Positions 54,622 through 63,972 of a DNA stretch of 64,000 nucleotides are shown here, piece after piece. The notes under the pieces are model-generated. The model saw nothing but the letters and a program-made list of their open reading frames with translations. It made no database searches and was not told where the DNA came from. Made by a program: the position numbers and the translations under genes. Source of the DNA: Sphaerobacter thermophilus DSM 20745 (GTDB taxonomy: Bacteria; Chloroflexota; Chloroflexia; Thermomicrobiales; Thermomicrobiaceae); the NCBI RefSeq assembly GCF_000024985.1, contig NC_013523.1, positions 2,294,001 to 2,358,000 on the forward strand. Direction: 5' to 3'. The first letter of the stretch is position 1. Each line of letters starts with the position of its first letter.

Positions 54622-56058
54622 TTGCTCGAACTAATCGATGTCGGCACCCAGTCGATCGATGCCTACGCAGCCAGCGCCGGCGCCGAGGTCGTCGAGGAGC
54701 TCCGAGCTCTGGCCGAACCCCTGCGCGGCGTGCGGGTGCTCCACCTGAACGCGACCCCGTACGGCGGCGGCGTCGCCGAGATCCTCCGCTCCAAGATCCC
54801 GCTGCTGCGCGACCTCGGGCTGGCAGCCGACTGGCGCATCATCTGCGGCGATGAGGCGTTCTTCACCGTCACCAAGAAGATCCACAACGGCCTGCAGGGC
54901 GCGCCGTATCCCCTGACCCCCGAGGAGAAGGAGATCTACCAGGCACACAGCAAGCACAACGCGGAGCAGTTCGAACGCCACTACGACGTCATCGTCGTCC
55001 ACGATCCCCAGCCGCTGGCGCTCCTCCACTTCCACGGCCGGAACTCCGCCCGCTGGATCTGGCGCTGCCATATCGACACCTCGGAGCCGAACCTCGAGGT
55101 GTGGGATTTCCTGCTGCCCTACCTGGAAGGCTACGACGCGGCGGTCTTCACCCTGGGCAGTTTCGTCCCGCCACGCTTCCCCGCTATGCGCGTCGACGTT
55201 ATCCCGCCGGCCATCGACCCGGTGAGCCCGAAGAACCTCGACCTGGACCCGCACCTGGCTCGCCGCGTGCTCGAGTGGATCGGCGTCGAGGTGGACAAAC
55301 CGCTTATCACCCAGGTCAGCCGCTTCGACCCGTGGAAAGACCCGCTCGGCGTCATCGAGGGCTACAAGATGATCAAGTCCGAGGTGCCCGACCTCCAGCT
55401 CGCGCTGGTCGGCTCGATGGCCCTGGACGACCCCGAAGCCTGGGACATCTACCGCCAGATCCGGGAGGCAGCCAACGCCGACCCCGGCATCCACGTCTAT
55501 ACGAACCTCACCGGAGTCGGCAACCTCGAGGTCAACGCCTTCCAACGGCTGTCCGACGTCATCGTTCAGAAGTCGATCCGCGAGGGATTCGGGCTCGTCG
55601 TCTCCGAGGCGCTCTGGAAAGGCACCCCGGTGGTCGCCGGCCAGGTCGGCGGCATCCCGCTTCAGATGCCCAAGGGCATCGGCGGCTTCCTGGTGAAGAC
55701 GATCGAGGAGTACGCCGAGCGGACCCTCTGGCTGCTGCGGCACCCGGAGGAGGGGAAGGCGTTGGCGGAGCTCGGCCGGGAGCGGGTGCGCAAGCGCTTC
55801 CTGCTGACGCGCCTGATCGCCGACGAGCTGCGCCTCTACCGCGACCTGCTGAGCGGCGAGCCGCTCGCCGCGGAGGTCTGTGACCCGGTCTGCGGACACC
55901 GTGTCGCGCCCGGCACCGGTGTGGAGACGCGCCACGGCGACACCGTGATCCGCTTCTGCTCCGAGGATTGCCTGCGCATGTTCCTCAGAACCCACGACCG
56001 GTTCGAGTGGATGACCCAGGGCCCAGAGATGGGGAAGAGCGGCAACGGGGCCGCATGA
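54622..56058 (+). CDS. TreT-like GT4 glycosyltransferase (trehalose synthase type) with C-terminal YHS-like domain
   Basis: A 478-residue protein. The GT4 core (about 1-410) resembles trehalose glycosyltransferase TreT. Marks are [55 protein letters not shown], and [26 protein letters not shown] with its donor-binding EGFGLVVSE. TreT uses NDP-glucose and glucose to form trehalose. The last 60 residues add CDPVCGHRV...[13 protein letters not shown], a YHS/TRASH-like metal module with two CxxxC pairs (about 420/424 and 446/450). The start is TTG 54622, with GAGGAGG six bases upstream. Confidence 0.85.
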   Translation: MLELIDVGTQSIDAYAASAGAEVVEELRALAEPLRGVRVLHLNATPYGGGVAEILRSKIPLLRDLGLAADWRIICGDEAFFTVTKKIHNGLQGAPYPLTPEEKEIYQAHSKHNAEQFERHYDVIVVHDPQPLALLHFHGRNSARWIWRCHIDTSEPNLEVWDFLLPYLEGYDAAVFTLGSFVPPRFPAMRVDVIPPAIDPVSPKNLDLDPHLARRVLEWIGVEVDKPLITQVSRFDPWKDPLGVIEGYKMIKSEVPDLQLALVGSMALDDPEAWDIYRQIREAANADPGIHVYTNLTGVGNLEVNAFQRLSDVIVQKSIREGFGLVVSEALWKGTPVVAGQVGGIPLQMPKGIGGFLVKTIEEYAERTLWLLRHPEEGKALAELGRERVRKRFLLTRLIADELRLYRDLLSGEPLAAEVCDPVCGHRVAPGTGVETRHGDTVIRFCSEDCLRMFLRTHDRFEWMTQGPEMGKSGNGAA

Positions 56059-56076
56059 GTCCAGAAATGAGGAGGA

Positions 56077-56466
56077 ATGAGGGTGCAAATGTGGCGGCGG
56101 CTGGTCGCAGGGTCGCTGCTGGCGATAACGCTCCTGACCGCGGCGTGCGGCGGCAGCAACGAGGAGCCGGCCGAAGTGCCGACCGGGGAGGTGAGCTTCA
56201 AGAAACACGTCCAGCCGATCCTGCTGCGCAACTGCGTCGGCTGCCACGGCGGCTCAGCCGGGCTCTGGCTCGACCGGTATGAGACGGTGATGGAGGGCAC
56301 TCCGCGCGCGCCGGTCATCATCCCGGGCGATCCCGACGCGAGCGAGCTGTACCTGCGCATCACCGGCCAGAAGCAACCCGCCATGCCCATCGGCGGCCGC
56401 AAGCTCCGCCCCGAGCAGATCGAAACCATCCGCCTCTGGATCGCCCAGGGCGCCAAGGACAACTGA
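56077..56466 (+). CDS. Cytochrome c-type lipoprotein
   Basis: A 129-residue exported lipoprotein. The signal peptide ends in the lipobox LLTAAC (Cys 24), then a single-heme domain with CVGCH (53-57) and a possible distal Met in AMPIGG. The arrangement VQPILLRNCVGCHG...DPDASELYLRITG matches the PSCyt1-like small cytochromes of Planctomycetes and Chloroflexota. The start is uncertain: ATG 56077 sits two bases from GGAGG, while GTG 56083 would be better spaced. It is probably attached to the outer face of the membrane and carries electrons. Confidence 0.85.
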   Translation: MRVQMWRRLVAGSLLAITLLTAACGGSNEEPAEVPTGEVSFKKHVQPILLRNCVGCHGGSAGLWLDRYETVMEGTPRAPVIIPGDPDASELYLRITGQKQPAMPIGGRKLRPEQIETIRLWIAQGAKDN

Positions 56467-56575
56467 CCCAGCCGCCGGCACGGCCCTTGCCCGCCTCCCC
56501 CTTCCGACGCCGACACGGCTAGCGGCGTTGATTGGGAACGTGAGCCGATATCAACACCCGGCACCGCGTGCGCAG

Positions 56576-56722
56576 ATGTCATCCCGAGCGGAGCCGGGGG
56601 CGGCGGCCAGCCGTCCCCGGCGGCTCCGTTCGAGTCGAAGGATCTCTCCTCGGCTTCACTCCCAGCGCAGAGATCCTTCGCTTCCGCCGCCATGCGGCGG
56701 ACGGCTCCGCTCCGGATGACAT
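56576..56722. mobile_element. MITE-like inverted-repeat element
   Basis: About 147 bp with ends ATGTCATCC (56576-56584) and GGATGACAT (56714-56722). The inner parts also pair (CGAGCGGAGCC / GGCTCCGCTCC, and AAGGATCTCTCC facing AGAGATCCTTCG). No coding capacity. Elements with TGTCATCC ends and a GGATCT core are frequent in many bacterial genomes. It occupies the gene-free stretch 56467-56826. Confidence 0.65.
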
Positions 56723-56826
56723 GAATACGAGGCACCGCCCACGAGAAAAGCACGAGACCTCGCCCCGCAACAAGAGTTCGAGGACTCGTCCGCAACACCA
56801 ACGCGCGGCATTACCCGCAATGGGTA

Positions 56827-58533
56827 CTACGCCTCGTCCTGTGTTGGGTCGTCGGGCGTCGGGGTTGGCTCGGGAGCCGGGTCGGGGTCGGGCTCCGGGG
56901 TGTCCGGGACTGGATCGGGGTCCGTGTCGGAATCCGGGTCGGTGCCGGTGGCAGCTTCGACGGGTGCCGGCGGTGGTGCTGGCGGCGGGGGTGGAGGCGG
57001 CGGCTCCTCGGCCGGGGCAGCGGGCTCTGGCGGATCGCGCGCGGGATCGTCCTCCGGGAGGTCGGTCGCGTCCGATGGCGGCGGGTCCTCCGCTGGCTCG
57101 GGTGGGGAGCATAGCAGCGGGTCGGACGCGACCGGCTGATCGGTAAGCGCGGTTGTGGTTTCCGACGCGAGTGTGAGCCGCAGCGCGCCGGTCACAGTCG
57201 CGTCGCGGTATTTCTCGGGGATGGTCAGGCAGAAGTCGTAGCGCGTCTGCCAGCGGTCGAGCGTGATCGTGACGGTGTCACCGGTCGGCTGCCAGGCGCC
57301 GGTAGCCGGGTCCTGGTACTCCAGCGCCAGTACGATCTCCGAGCCCGCCTGCAACCACGGGAACCGATCGACGACAACCTCGCCGCAGACACGATCTTCG
57401 CCGTCGCAGGCCCAGGTGATGCGCTCGATCGTCAGCGGCCACGCCTCGCGCGTCTCACGCGGTTGATGCGGCGCACGCGGCGGCTGCGACCGTGGCGCGG
57501 GCGGGTCGATGCTGAAGGATGGCGGCGGCACGGTCGGCACCGGCGCCGGCGTCGCGCGCGGTTTCGGCGTAGGTACCGGAGTTGGTGCCGGGGACGGCTC
57601 CCGATTGCCGGGCCGCGGCGCAGCGGACGACACCGGGGTGGGCTTCGGAGTCGGCATCACCTGTGGCTTGGGATCGAGGTCACTCGCCGGTTCAGGCTCG
57701 GTTGGCGGCGCTGGCTCTTCGCCTCCATCGCGCGTGGTTGGCGCGGGCGTCGGGGTGTCGTCCGTCCCATCCGGCTTGGTCGACGGCGTGTCCGACGTAT
57801 CGGTGCCCTCGTCGTCGCCCGGTTCGGGCATGGGCGTCGGCGTTCCGTCCTCGCTGTCCGTCGCGTCGTCGGCAATGCCCTGGTCGCCGGTAATCGCTCC
57901 CCCTGGGTCCTGGGCAGCCTTGGACTTCGGCCCGCCTGGGGGAACGATGTAGGTGATCGTGTCGCTTCCGGCGAAGGTGCAGCGGTCGCCGCCTACGACG
58001 CCTTCGACGGTGATCGTCACGTCGCCGGCCAGCTGGCCTTCCACGAGATCCTCGGCCAGATGATGGGGGATCGTTACTTCCAGCCGCCCATTGCCCTTGT
58101 ACTTTGGCGCCGTTGCAATGTTCGGCCCGATGCTGTTCTCACTGGTCCGCAGAGTGATACTGGCGACAGCGATCTGATGGGCTGAGTAGGCGTGCGACAC
58201 GTCGCTCGCGAGCGTGATCTCAACCTTGAGGTCAGGCCCGTTGCCCGTCGGATTGAATGACCGGGGCGTGATCCACACGTCCGCCGGGATCGGGTCGGCC
58301 GGACACCACGTGCCCATCTGGACCGTCGCGCGGATGGTGAGATCCTGGGACCAGCCGCCGTAGGCGATCGGCAGGGTGAGCATCGAGAGCAGGCAGAGCG
58401 CCGAGAGGGCGCTAAGGGCAGTAGCGCGCAGGCGCTTGATCCGGCTACGCAGGCGGGCCTTCCCCGGGTGCGCCGTCGGCTCGGGCGCGCCGGACGTGGG
58501 AGGTGTCAACCGACAAAACGGATGCTCACTCAT
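56827..58533 (-). CDS. Exported proline-rich protein, likely SipW-type signal peptidase substrate
   Basis: A 568-residue protein. Basic N-terminus (RLRSRIKRLR, 27-36), then a hydrophobic stretch (ALSALSALCLLSMLTLPIAYGGWSQDLTI, about 38-66), like the unusual signal sequences of TasA/CalY proteins. A first beta-rich domain (about 65-200) resembles these biofilm-fibre proteins (ATVQMGTW...). The middle (about 205-365) is a low-complexity Pro/Thr/Glu/Asp spacer, followed by a second beta domain (365-480) and an extended PP/PEP tail. The ATG overlaps the stop of the signal peptidase gene, so the two are co-translated. Probably a surface or matrix protein. Confidence 0.7.
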   Translation of the reverse strand: MSEHPFCRLTPPTSGAPEPTAHPGKARLRSRIKRLRATALSALSALCLLSMLTLPIAYGGWSQDLTIRATVQMGTWCPADPIPADVWITPRSFNPTGNGPDLKVEITLASDVSHAYSAHQIAVASITLRTSENSIGPNIATAPKYKGNGRLEVTIPHHLAEDLVEGQLAGDVTITVEGVVGGDRCTFAGSDTITYIVPPGGPKSKAAQDPGGAITGDQGIADDATDSEDGTPTPMPEPGDDEGTDTSDTPSTKPDGTDDTPTPAPTTRDGGEEPAPPTEPEPASDLDPKPQVMPTPKPTPVSSAAPRPGNREPSPAPTPVPTPKPRATPAPVPTVPPPSFSIDPPAPRSQPPRAPHQPRETREAWPLTIERITWACDGEDRVCGEVVVDRFPWLQAGSEIVLALEYQDPATGAWQPTGDTVTITLDRWQTRYDFCLTIPEKYRDATVTGALRLTLASETTTALTDQPVASDPLLCSPPEPAEDPPPSDATDLPEDDPARDPPEPAAPAEEPPPPPPPPAPPPAPVEAATGTDPDSDTDPDPVPDTPEPDPDPAPEPTPTPDDPTQDEA

Positions 58534-59699
58534 CGCACCACCGCCGTCACGAGACGCTTGAAATAGATCCCCGGCAGCCCGGCCTTGGGGATGTGCAACG
58601 CGAGCCGTCCCCGGACGTGCTCGGCCGGCACCCGGGGGTCGGGCGCATCGTTGTTGTCGCCCTGCGTGATGAAGACGAGCCCGCCCTCCTCCTGGCGGAT
58701 CTCAATGATCCGGTGCAGCACGTCGTGGTTGCCGTCCCGGAACTGGATGATGTCCCCGACCTTCAGATCCTCCGGGTCCACCGGGCGCACGATGACCACG
58801 TCGCCGGTGTGGAATCCCGGCTCCATGCTGATCCCCTGCACCAGAACCGGCCGCACACCGAAGACGCCGGTGTTGAACCAGACGATCACCACTAGCAGTA
58901 CCGCCGCGACCATCCAGTGGAGGCTGATACCGCCCTCCTCGGCTTCGGCCGCCTCCTCCGGCTGGATCAGGAGCAGACCGAGCAGTGGGACCATGACGCC
59001 GATCATCGCGGCGACGGGCCAGGGGAGGTCGGGCAGAAGCGGCGACAGCCACTCGAAGGCAGTCAGCACGCCCAGGTAGCCAATAGAATCGAGCGGGCCG
59101 CCTAGGAGTGCCAGGTAGGTCGCCAGCAGGCTGGCCGCCATGGCCGGTAGCGCGACACGGCCCAGGTAGTCGAAGGCGCGGTCGGGATCCGTGAGTTGTG
59201 TCACTGCATGCGGCGACAGCGTCACCAGCCAGAGCAGCACCGTGGTGGCGGCGACCGCGAGCGCTTCACTGCGCTGCTTCATCGCCGATACGAGATACCA
59301 GCGGGCCAGTTCGCGCCCGACAAGGAGTGCGCCTGCGTACCAAAGGTTCAGAATGATCGCCAGTGGCGCGTGCCCGTATGGCGAACGGCCCCAACCGAGG
59401 AGGAAAGCGGCGATGGCGGAGATTCCAACCTGAATTGCGCCGATGGCGAGCGCGGGGAGGAGGAAGCCAGACGCGCGCAGCGACGCCCGCGGATCGTGCC
59501 AGGCCAACCGGAGCGCCAGCAATCCCAGCAGCAGCCAGAGCATTGGCCGGATGACGTACATGTCCACGCGCGCCGGAGCCAGCGGCGCCAAATAGCTCAC
59601 GCCCGCATAGACAGCTACGATCGCGCCGACGATAGCCAGCCAGCCCCGTCTTGGTGCGCTGGTGCCACGCGCCGACGGTGTGCACGCGCTGGGCAGCAG
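58530..59699 (-). CDS. SipW-like (ER/archaeal-type) signal peptidase I with polytopic N-terminal domain
   Basis: The C-terminal 130 residues are a type I signal peptidase of the ER/archaeal kind. The serine is in QGISMEPGFHTGDVVIV, histidine rather than lysine in DVLHRIIEI, and aspartates in ITQGDNNDAPD, matching SipW. Ahead of it lie about 250 residues with eight or so hydrophobic segments, an unusual fusion. The start is not clear: no ATG, GTG or TTG precedes the first hydrophobic segment. CTG 59699 with GAGGGAG ahead was chosen; GTG 59600 is the first canonical option. Operon with the 56827 gene. Confidence 0.75.
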   Translation of the reverse strand: MLPSACTPSARGTSAPRRGWLAIVGAIVAVYAGVSYLAPLAPARVDMYVIRPMLWLLLGLLALRLAWHDPRASLRASGFLLPALAIGAIQVGISAIAAFLLGWGRSPYGHAPLAIILNLWYAGALLVGRELARWYLVSAMKQRSEALAVAATTVLLWLVTLSPHAVTQLTDPDRAFDYLGRVALPAMAASLLATYLALLGGPLDSIGYLGVLTAFEWLSPLLPDLPWPVAAMIGVMVPLLGLLLIQPEEAAEAEEGGISLHWMVAAVLLVVIVWFNTGVFGVRPVLVQGISMEPGFHTGDVVIVRPVDPEDLKVGDIIQFRDGNHDVLHRIIEIRQEEGGLVFITQGDNNDAPDPRVPAEHVRGRLALHIPKAGLPGIYFKRLVTAVVR

Positions 59700-59822
59700 A
59701 AGGACGGCTCCCTCAATCCGAATGGAACCTCGGGCCGCGGCACCCGCTGCGACCGGCTCCGCGCGGGATAGGGCGCGAGCGCCTCGCCCGGCGCCGGCGG
59801 CACGGTACCGCTGGGAACGTGA

Positions 59823-59851
59823 GCGCCGCCGGGGAAGATCCCCGGCGGCGC
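59823..59851 (-). terminator. Strong hairpin downstream of the Ig-like gene
   Basis: A perfect 12-bp stem GCGCCGCCGGGG / CCCCGGCGGCGC with loop AAGAT, 26 bp past the stop on the minus strand. No T run follows. Confidence 0.6.
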
Positions 59852-59877
59852 CTGGGTGGCTGGTTCGCGTCGAGAGG

Positions 59878-62082
59878 CTAACGGTTGGGATAGCGGGCGT
59901 CGAGCACCTGGACGCCGATGCGACCGAGCAGGACGTCGTAGCGCTCGGGCCACTCACCCGGGTGCCACTCGAAGCGCTGCCGCTCGAAGTACTGCACGGT
60001 GTACTCCACGCCGGTATCCGGGTTGACCTCCCGGAACTCCTCGCTGATGGGCAGGCCGTAGACGGCTAGGCCGCCGAAGGTCTCCCAGTAGGTCCGGAAC
60101 CCGCCGCAGAGGTTATGGCCCGTCTCCGGGAAGTAGCGGCAGGCGGGGTTCGCCTGAACGGCCTGGAACGGCAGCTCGCCGCGGCGTCCCTCGGTCACCT
60201 CGTTGCCGAGCAGGCCGAGCAGGACGTCGTAACGCTCCGGCCAGACGCCGGGATGCCACTCGAAGCGGGCGCGCTCGAAGTACTGCACCGTCACACCATT
60301 CTCGACGAACTCTTCGGTGATCGGCATGCCGTAGACCGCGAGCCCACCGAACTGCTCCCAGTAGCTCCGGAACCCGGCGCAGAGGTTGTGCTGCGTAGCC
60401 AGGAAGTAGACGCAGCCGGGCCGAGCGGGCGACGGGTCGGCCGGCCCGAAGGGCCGTCTCCAGTTGATGGTCACGCTGGCTGAAGGCTCACCGGTGTCGC
60501 GCACACCGTTGCTGTTGAAGTCGGCGTAGGCGGTCACCGTGTCAGTACCCACGTTGCTGCCGGTATAGGTGAATACGGCCTTGCCTGTGGCGTCGCTCGT
60601 CCGCACGCCGCTGGTGCTGTTGCTGCCGGTGACCGAGAAGCGGATCGGAACCCCGGACACGCCGCCGTCGGGATCCGCCAGGGTCGCGATGACCTCCACC
60701 GCGCTGCCTGCGTCAGGCGCATCGGCGGAGACAGCCAGGCTCAGGGTGGCATTGCGCACCCAGGTGATCGTCGCGGTCGCGGTCGGCTCGTTGCTGTCCC
60801 GGCGGTTGTTCCCGTTGAGGTCAGCGTAGGCACTGACGGTATCGCTGCCGGCGTTCCGCCCGGTGTAGGAGATCGACGCCACGCCCGACTCGTTGGTCGA
60901 GCTGCCACGCGAGACCGTGTTAGCACCGGTGATGTCGAAGTAGACCATGATCCCGACGATCGGGTCGCCCTCGGCGTCGGTCAGCGTCGCCGTCAGCGTC
61001 TGCGAGAGGCCGGTCGTCAGCGTGTTCGCTGTGGGCGAGAGCGTCAGGCCCCCGCGCCCGGCCTAGTCCACGGTGGCCTGTGCTTCCGGCTCATCGGGAC
61101 TGTTGAGAGAGCCGTTCATGTTGAGGTCGACGTACGCAGTGATCGTGTCGCGACCAGTACGGCTACTGGTGTAGCTGAGAGTCGCCACACCGTTGGCGTT
61201 GGTCTTGACGTCCCTTGTGTCCGGGTTCTGGCCGGTAACGGTGAAGCGCACCGTCGCCCCGGCCACAGCGACGTTGGCGGTATCAGTGACCCTGGCCGTC
61301 ACCTCGTGCGGCAGGCCCAGCGTGCCGGTGGCGCTGTTGGGCGACAGGGTGATGTGTACCGGGCCGCGCACCCAGCGCACCGTGGCCGTCACTTCCACGT
61401 CGTCGTTGCTGGGGCTTGTCACCTCGACCGTGTCGGTGTCGTTGTTCGCCGGCAACGTTCCCGTGCCCTCGTACGTGATGGTCGCGGTGCCGTCTTCAAC
61501 GGTTACGGTCCCGCCCTTACCCTCGTTCGGGCCCTCAATCACCTCGAAGTTGAGCGTCGCACCGTCAGTCGATCCACCGTCGTTGGCACGCACCGTCGCG
61601 GTGAGCGTGACCGACTTGCCGCCGATGCCGAACGACTCTGACGGCGTGAGGGTCACCTGCGTCACACGGAACCAGGTGACAGTCACCTCGTCCGATGCGA
61701 GCTCCTGACCATTGAGCGAGAACGTCGCCTCGATATCGTCCTCACCAACCTGATTGCTCGTGTGCGTGAATGTGACCTCGCCGTCTTCGTCGGTGGTGAG
61801 TTTTCCGGTCCTGTTCACGGTGCCAGTGATGCTGAATGCGATTTCGGCGTCCTTCTCGGCGACACCACCCTTCGTCAGTTTCGCGGTGAGCGTGACTTGT
61901 TGGTCGACCTCGAGCCGCTCTGCGCTGGCGGTCAAGGTGAGTGAATATGGTGGTTCCGGGTCATCAGCACTCACCACCGCGGGCGGTGCCGCCAGGACCA
62001 GCAGCAGGAGCGCCGCGAGCAGTCGCGCCAGACGGTAGGTGTGGTGGCGGGAGGGACTGGCGTCACGTCCTGTGCGTCTCAC
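59878..62082 (-). pseudogene. Ig-like repeat surface protein split by an amber codon
   Basis: One frame runs from GTG 62082 (GAAGGAGAGG ahead) to the stop at 59878, broken only by a TAG at 61065-61063. Before it: signal peptide (RLLAALLLLVLAAPPAVVSA) and about three Ig-like (Big/invasin-type) units with VTWFRVTQVTLTPSE and VRWVRGPVHITLSPN linkers. At the TAG the text reads QATVD, stop, AGRGGLTLSPTANT, so a TGG (Trp of the same linker) probably became TAG. After it come two to three more units and two YFERARFEWHP modules. Without suppression the product stops after 339 residues and loses its presumed wall-binding end. A base-call error is the alternative. Confidence 0.75.
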
Positions 62083-62249
62083 GATATCCTCTCCTTCTCC
62101 GGGCGGACCGGCACGAAAGCGCCTTTCCGCAGGACATCGCTGGATCGCGCTCAACCCGCGCGGCATCGTGGCGGTCGCCGCACGACTGGCGTACAGGGCA
62201 CCCAGCGCACTCAGCCCGCGCGCCCGATGGCGTACGTACATCGCTTCTC

Positions 62250-62278
62250 ATTCTGTCGGCGTCCGTTGAGCATGTCAA
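62250..62278 (-). promoter_or_regulatory. Candidate promoter of the Ig-like gene
   Basis: On the minus strand TTGACA (62278-62273) and CAGAAT (62255-62250) are 17 bp apart, about 170 bp before GTG 62082. The surrounding 62250-62400 is clearly poorer in G+C. The rest of the 539-bp gap 62083-62621 shows no convincing gene. Confidence 0.4.
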
Positions 62279-62621
62279 GCATGACGTATATGGATTGGAA
62301 ACGATCATACCCTCACATCATCACGCATGGCGATATCATGAACACAGTGTCATACAGTTCGTTACAGACTATCCAATTGCGGACAAGCCCTGTCCTCTCG
62401 ACGCCGGAAACCCGTGCGCCGCGGGGCGCTGCCGCGGGTTGCCTCCGGAACGGCACAGGCAGATGGCAGCAGTAGGGAGGTGATGTATGTCGGCGTGGGA
62501 CGGGGCGCTCCCCCGGACAGGATCTAGCCCACCCCGGAATGCTCTGGTATTGTTCTCGCTGTATAAGGGTCCGTCGGCGACGACGGCGACGGTGCGAGAC
62601 TGAAATCGCGGGGAGCCAGCC

Positions 62622-63392
62622 GTGTCTGAGGAGCCGGGATTCCGGGAACAATCGGACGACGACGAGGAACTCTTCGAGGAAATCCGGAGGTTCCTCGCCG
62701 AGCAGGCGGGCGACGAGATCTACGAGGATATCCGAGCTGCCTTCCAGGGCGCGCGGAGCTTTATCAACCGGGAGCTCCGCGCGATGGAGGAGTATTCCCG
62801 GATGATCCGCACCCTGGAACGCCTCGTTGAGGATGAATTTCCGGGGACGTTCAACGGGGCGCTGCGCACACGGGTAGCGGAGATGCTCTACGCGTACGGG
62901 CTCGCCCACTACTCCCTCTTGCAGCAGCAGGGCGCGGTCGATGTCGAAGTCGAGCCGCCGGCAGACGATGACGAGGAAGAGGTCAACCGGCCGCTGGTGA
63001 TCTACGACCTCTGGTTCCCGCAGGACATCGCCATCGAGCATGCCGAGGAGGGCTACTACCTGCACCTGAGCGACGGGCGGATCGACCTGTCGCTCTACCT
63101 GGGTACCGACCCCAACGATCGCGGCGCGCTAGTCGACCTCGTCGACCACTGGGGCTACGCCACCGCCAACACGCCTCCCGGGGAGTACCAGCCGCCGGGC
63201 GAGCGCATCACCCCGGTCCTCACCGTGGAGCTGGACTACGGCGGCTCAGAGCTGGTCGACGCCGACGATCACGTCGACATCCTCTTCCTCGACCACAACG
63301 GCGAGCCGATCGTCCGCATGCACGCTCGGGCCAACGAGCTGCGCGCCATCATCGACGAACTTCAGACCATCGGCCACGACGGGGAGATTTAG
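62622..63392 (+). CDS. Acidic protein of unknown function
   Basis: A 256-residue soluble protein, not recognised. Two helical N-terminal segments rich in Glu/Arg (about 1-55 and 60-105, with LEEIRRFLAEQAGDEIYEDIRAAF-like composition) are followed by a strongly acidic linker (ADDDEEEVNRP, about 112-122) and a beta-rich C-terminal domain (about 123-256: YYLHLSDGRIDLSLYLG..., VDILFLDHNGEPIVRMHAR). GTG at 62622 has GGGGAG ahead. Alone, with a repeat cluster downstream. Confidence 0.75.
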   Translation: MSEEPGFREQSDDDEELFEEIRRFLAEQAGDEIYEDIRAAFQGARSFINRELRAMEEYSRMIRTLERLVEDEFPGTFNGALRTRVAEMLYAYGLAHYSLLQQQGAVDVEVEPPADDDEEEVNRPLVIYDLWFPQDIAIEHAEEGYYLHLSDGRIDLSLYLGTDPNDRGALVDLVDHWGYATANTPPGEYQPPGERITPVLTVELDYGGSELVDADDHVDILFLDHNGEPIVRMHARANELRAIIDELQTIGHDGEI

Positions 63393-63700
63393 GGCAACCC
63401 GCCCGGCAGGGCGCGGCATGCGGCTACCGCGCGGAGCCATCCGCCCGGAGCCTATGTCCCTGCCGGCGCTCGAAGAAGCGCGGCGTCCTCGCCCGACCCC
63501 ACACGTTGGAACCGTGACTGTGGCCACCAGCCACCCCGAGGACAGACTACGACCGGGGTTGAAGCGCCGGGCTGATGAGCAAGGTCGGCTGCAGCCGGCC
63601 GGTACGGCTGCCGACCGTATCCGGGATCGGTGGTGCGAGGGACCGCGCGCCGTCGTTCGTGCCCGGCACGGGTCGTGTGGGGAGCCACGAGCCGTGGCGC

Positions 63701-63972
63701 GTGCCCAGGGGGTTTACCCCCGGGCTGACAAGACGAAGCCCGCTTTAGCGGGCTGGGGCAAGACGGCTGAGATCCCGGTGATACGGTGTCCGCCCGTCCG
63801 CGAGTGCCCGGGGCTAAAGAAAGCCGCCGGACTGAATAAGGAAAGCCCACTGAAGGGGCTGTAATGGCGACAGCCAGGCGTATCCCGTTCGCCATCCTGC
63901 CGGGCACCGCACCGCCAACCCCTCTAGTGGGCCTTCCTGTATTCAACGATTCAGCCAGACGCAACCCCCCGG
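63701..63972. repeat. Family-A hairpin repeat cluster, copy 3
   Basis: Units GCCCAGGGGGTTTACCCCCGGGC, GAAGCCCGCTTTAGCGGGCT, GCCCGGGGCTAAAGAAAGCCGCCGG, AAGCCCACTGAAGGGGCT and CCCCTCTAGTGGGCCTT recur as in the copies at 4.6 and 17.9 kb, in partly inverted order. The gene-free tail 63393-64000 holds nothing else of note. Confidence 0.75.

Noticed and set aside
54631-56247. A 538-residue minus-strand frame opposite the TreT-like gene
   Set aside because: Low-complexity, no domain, and the plus-strand gene is certain.
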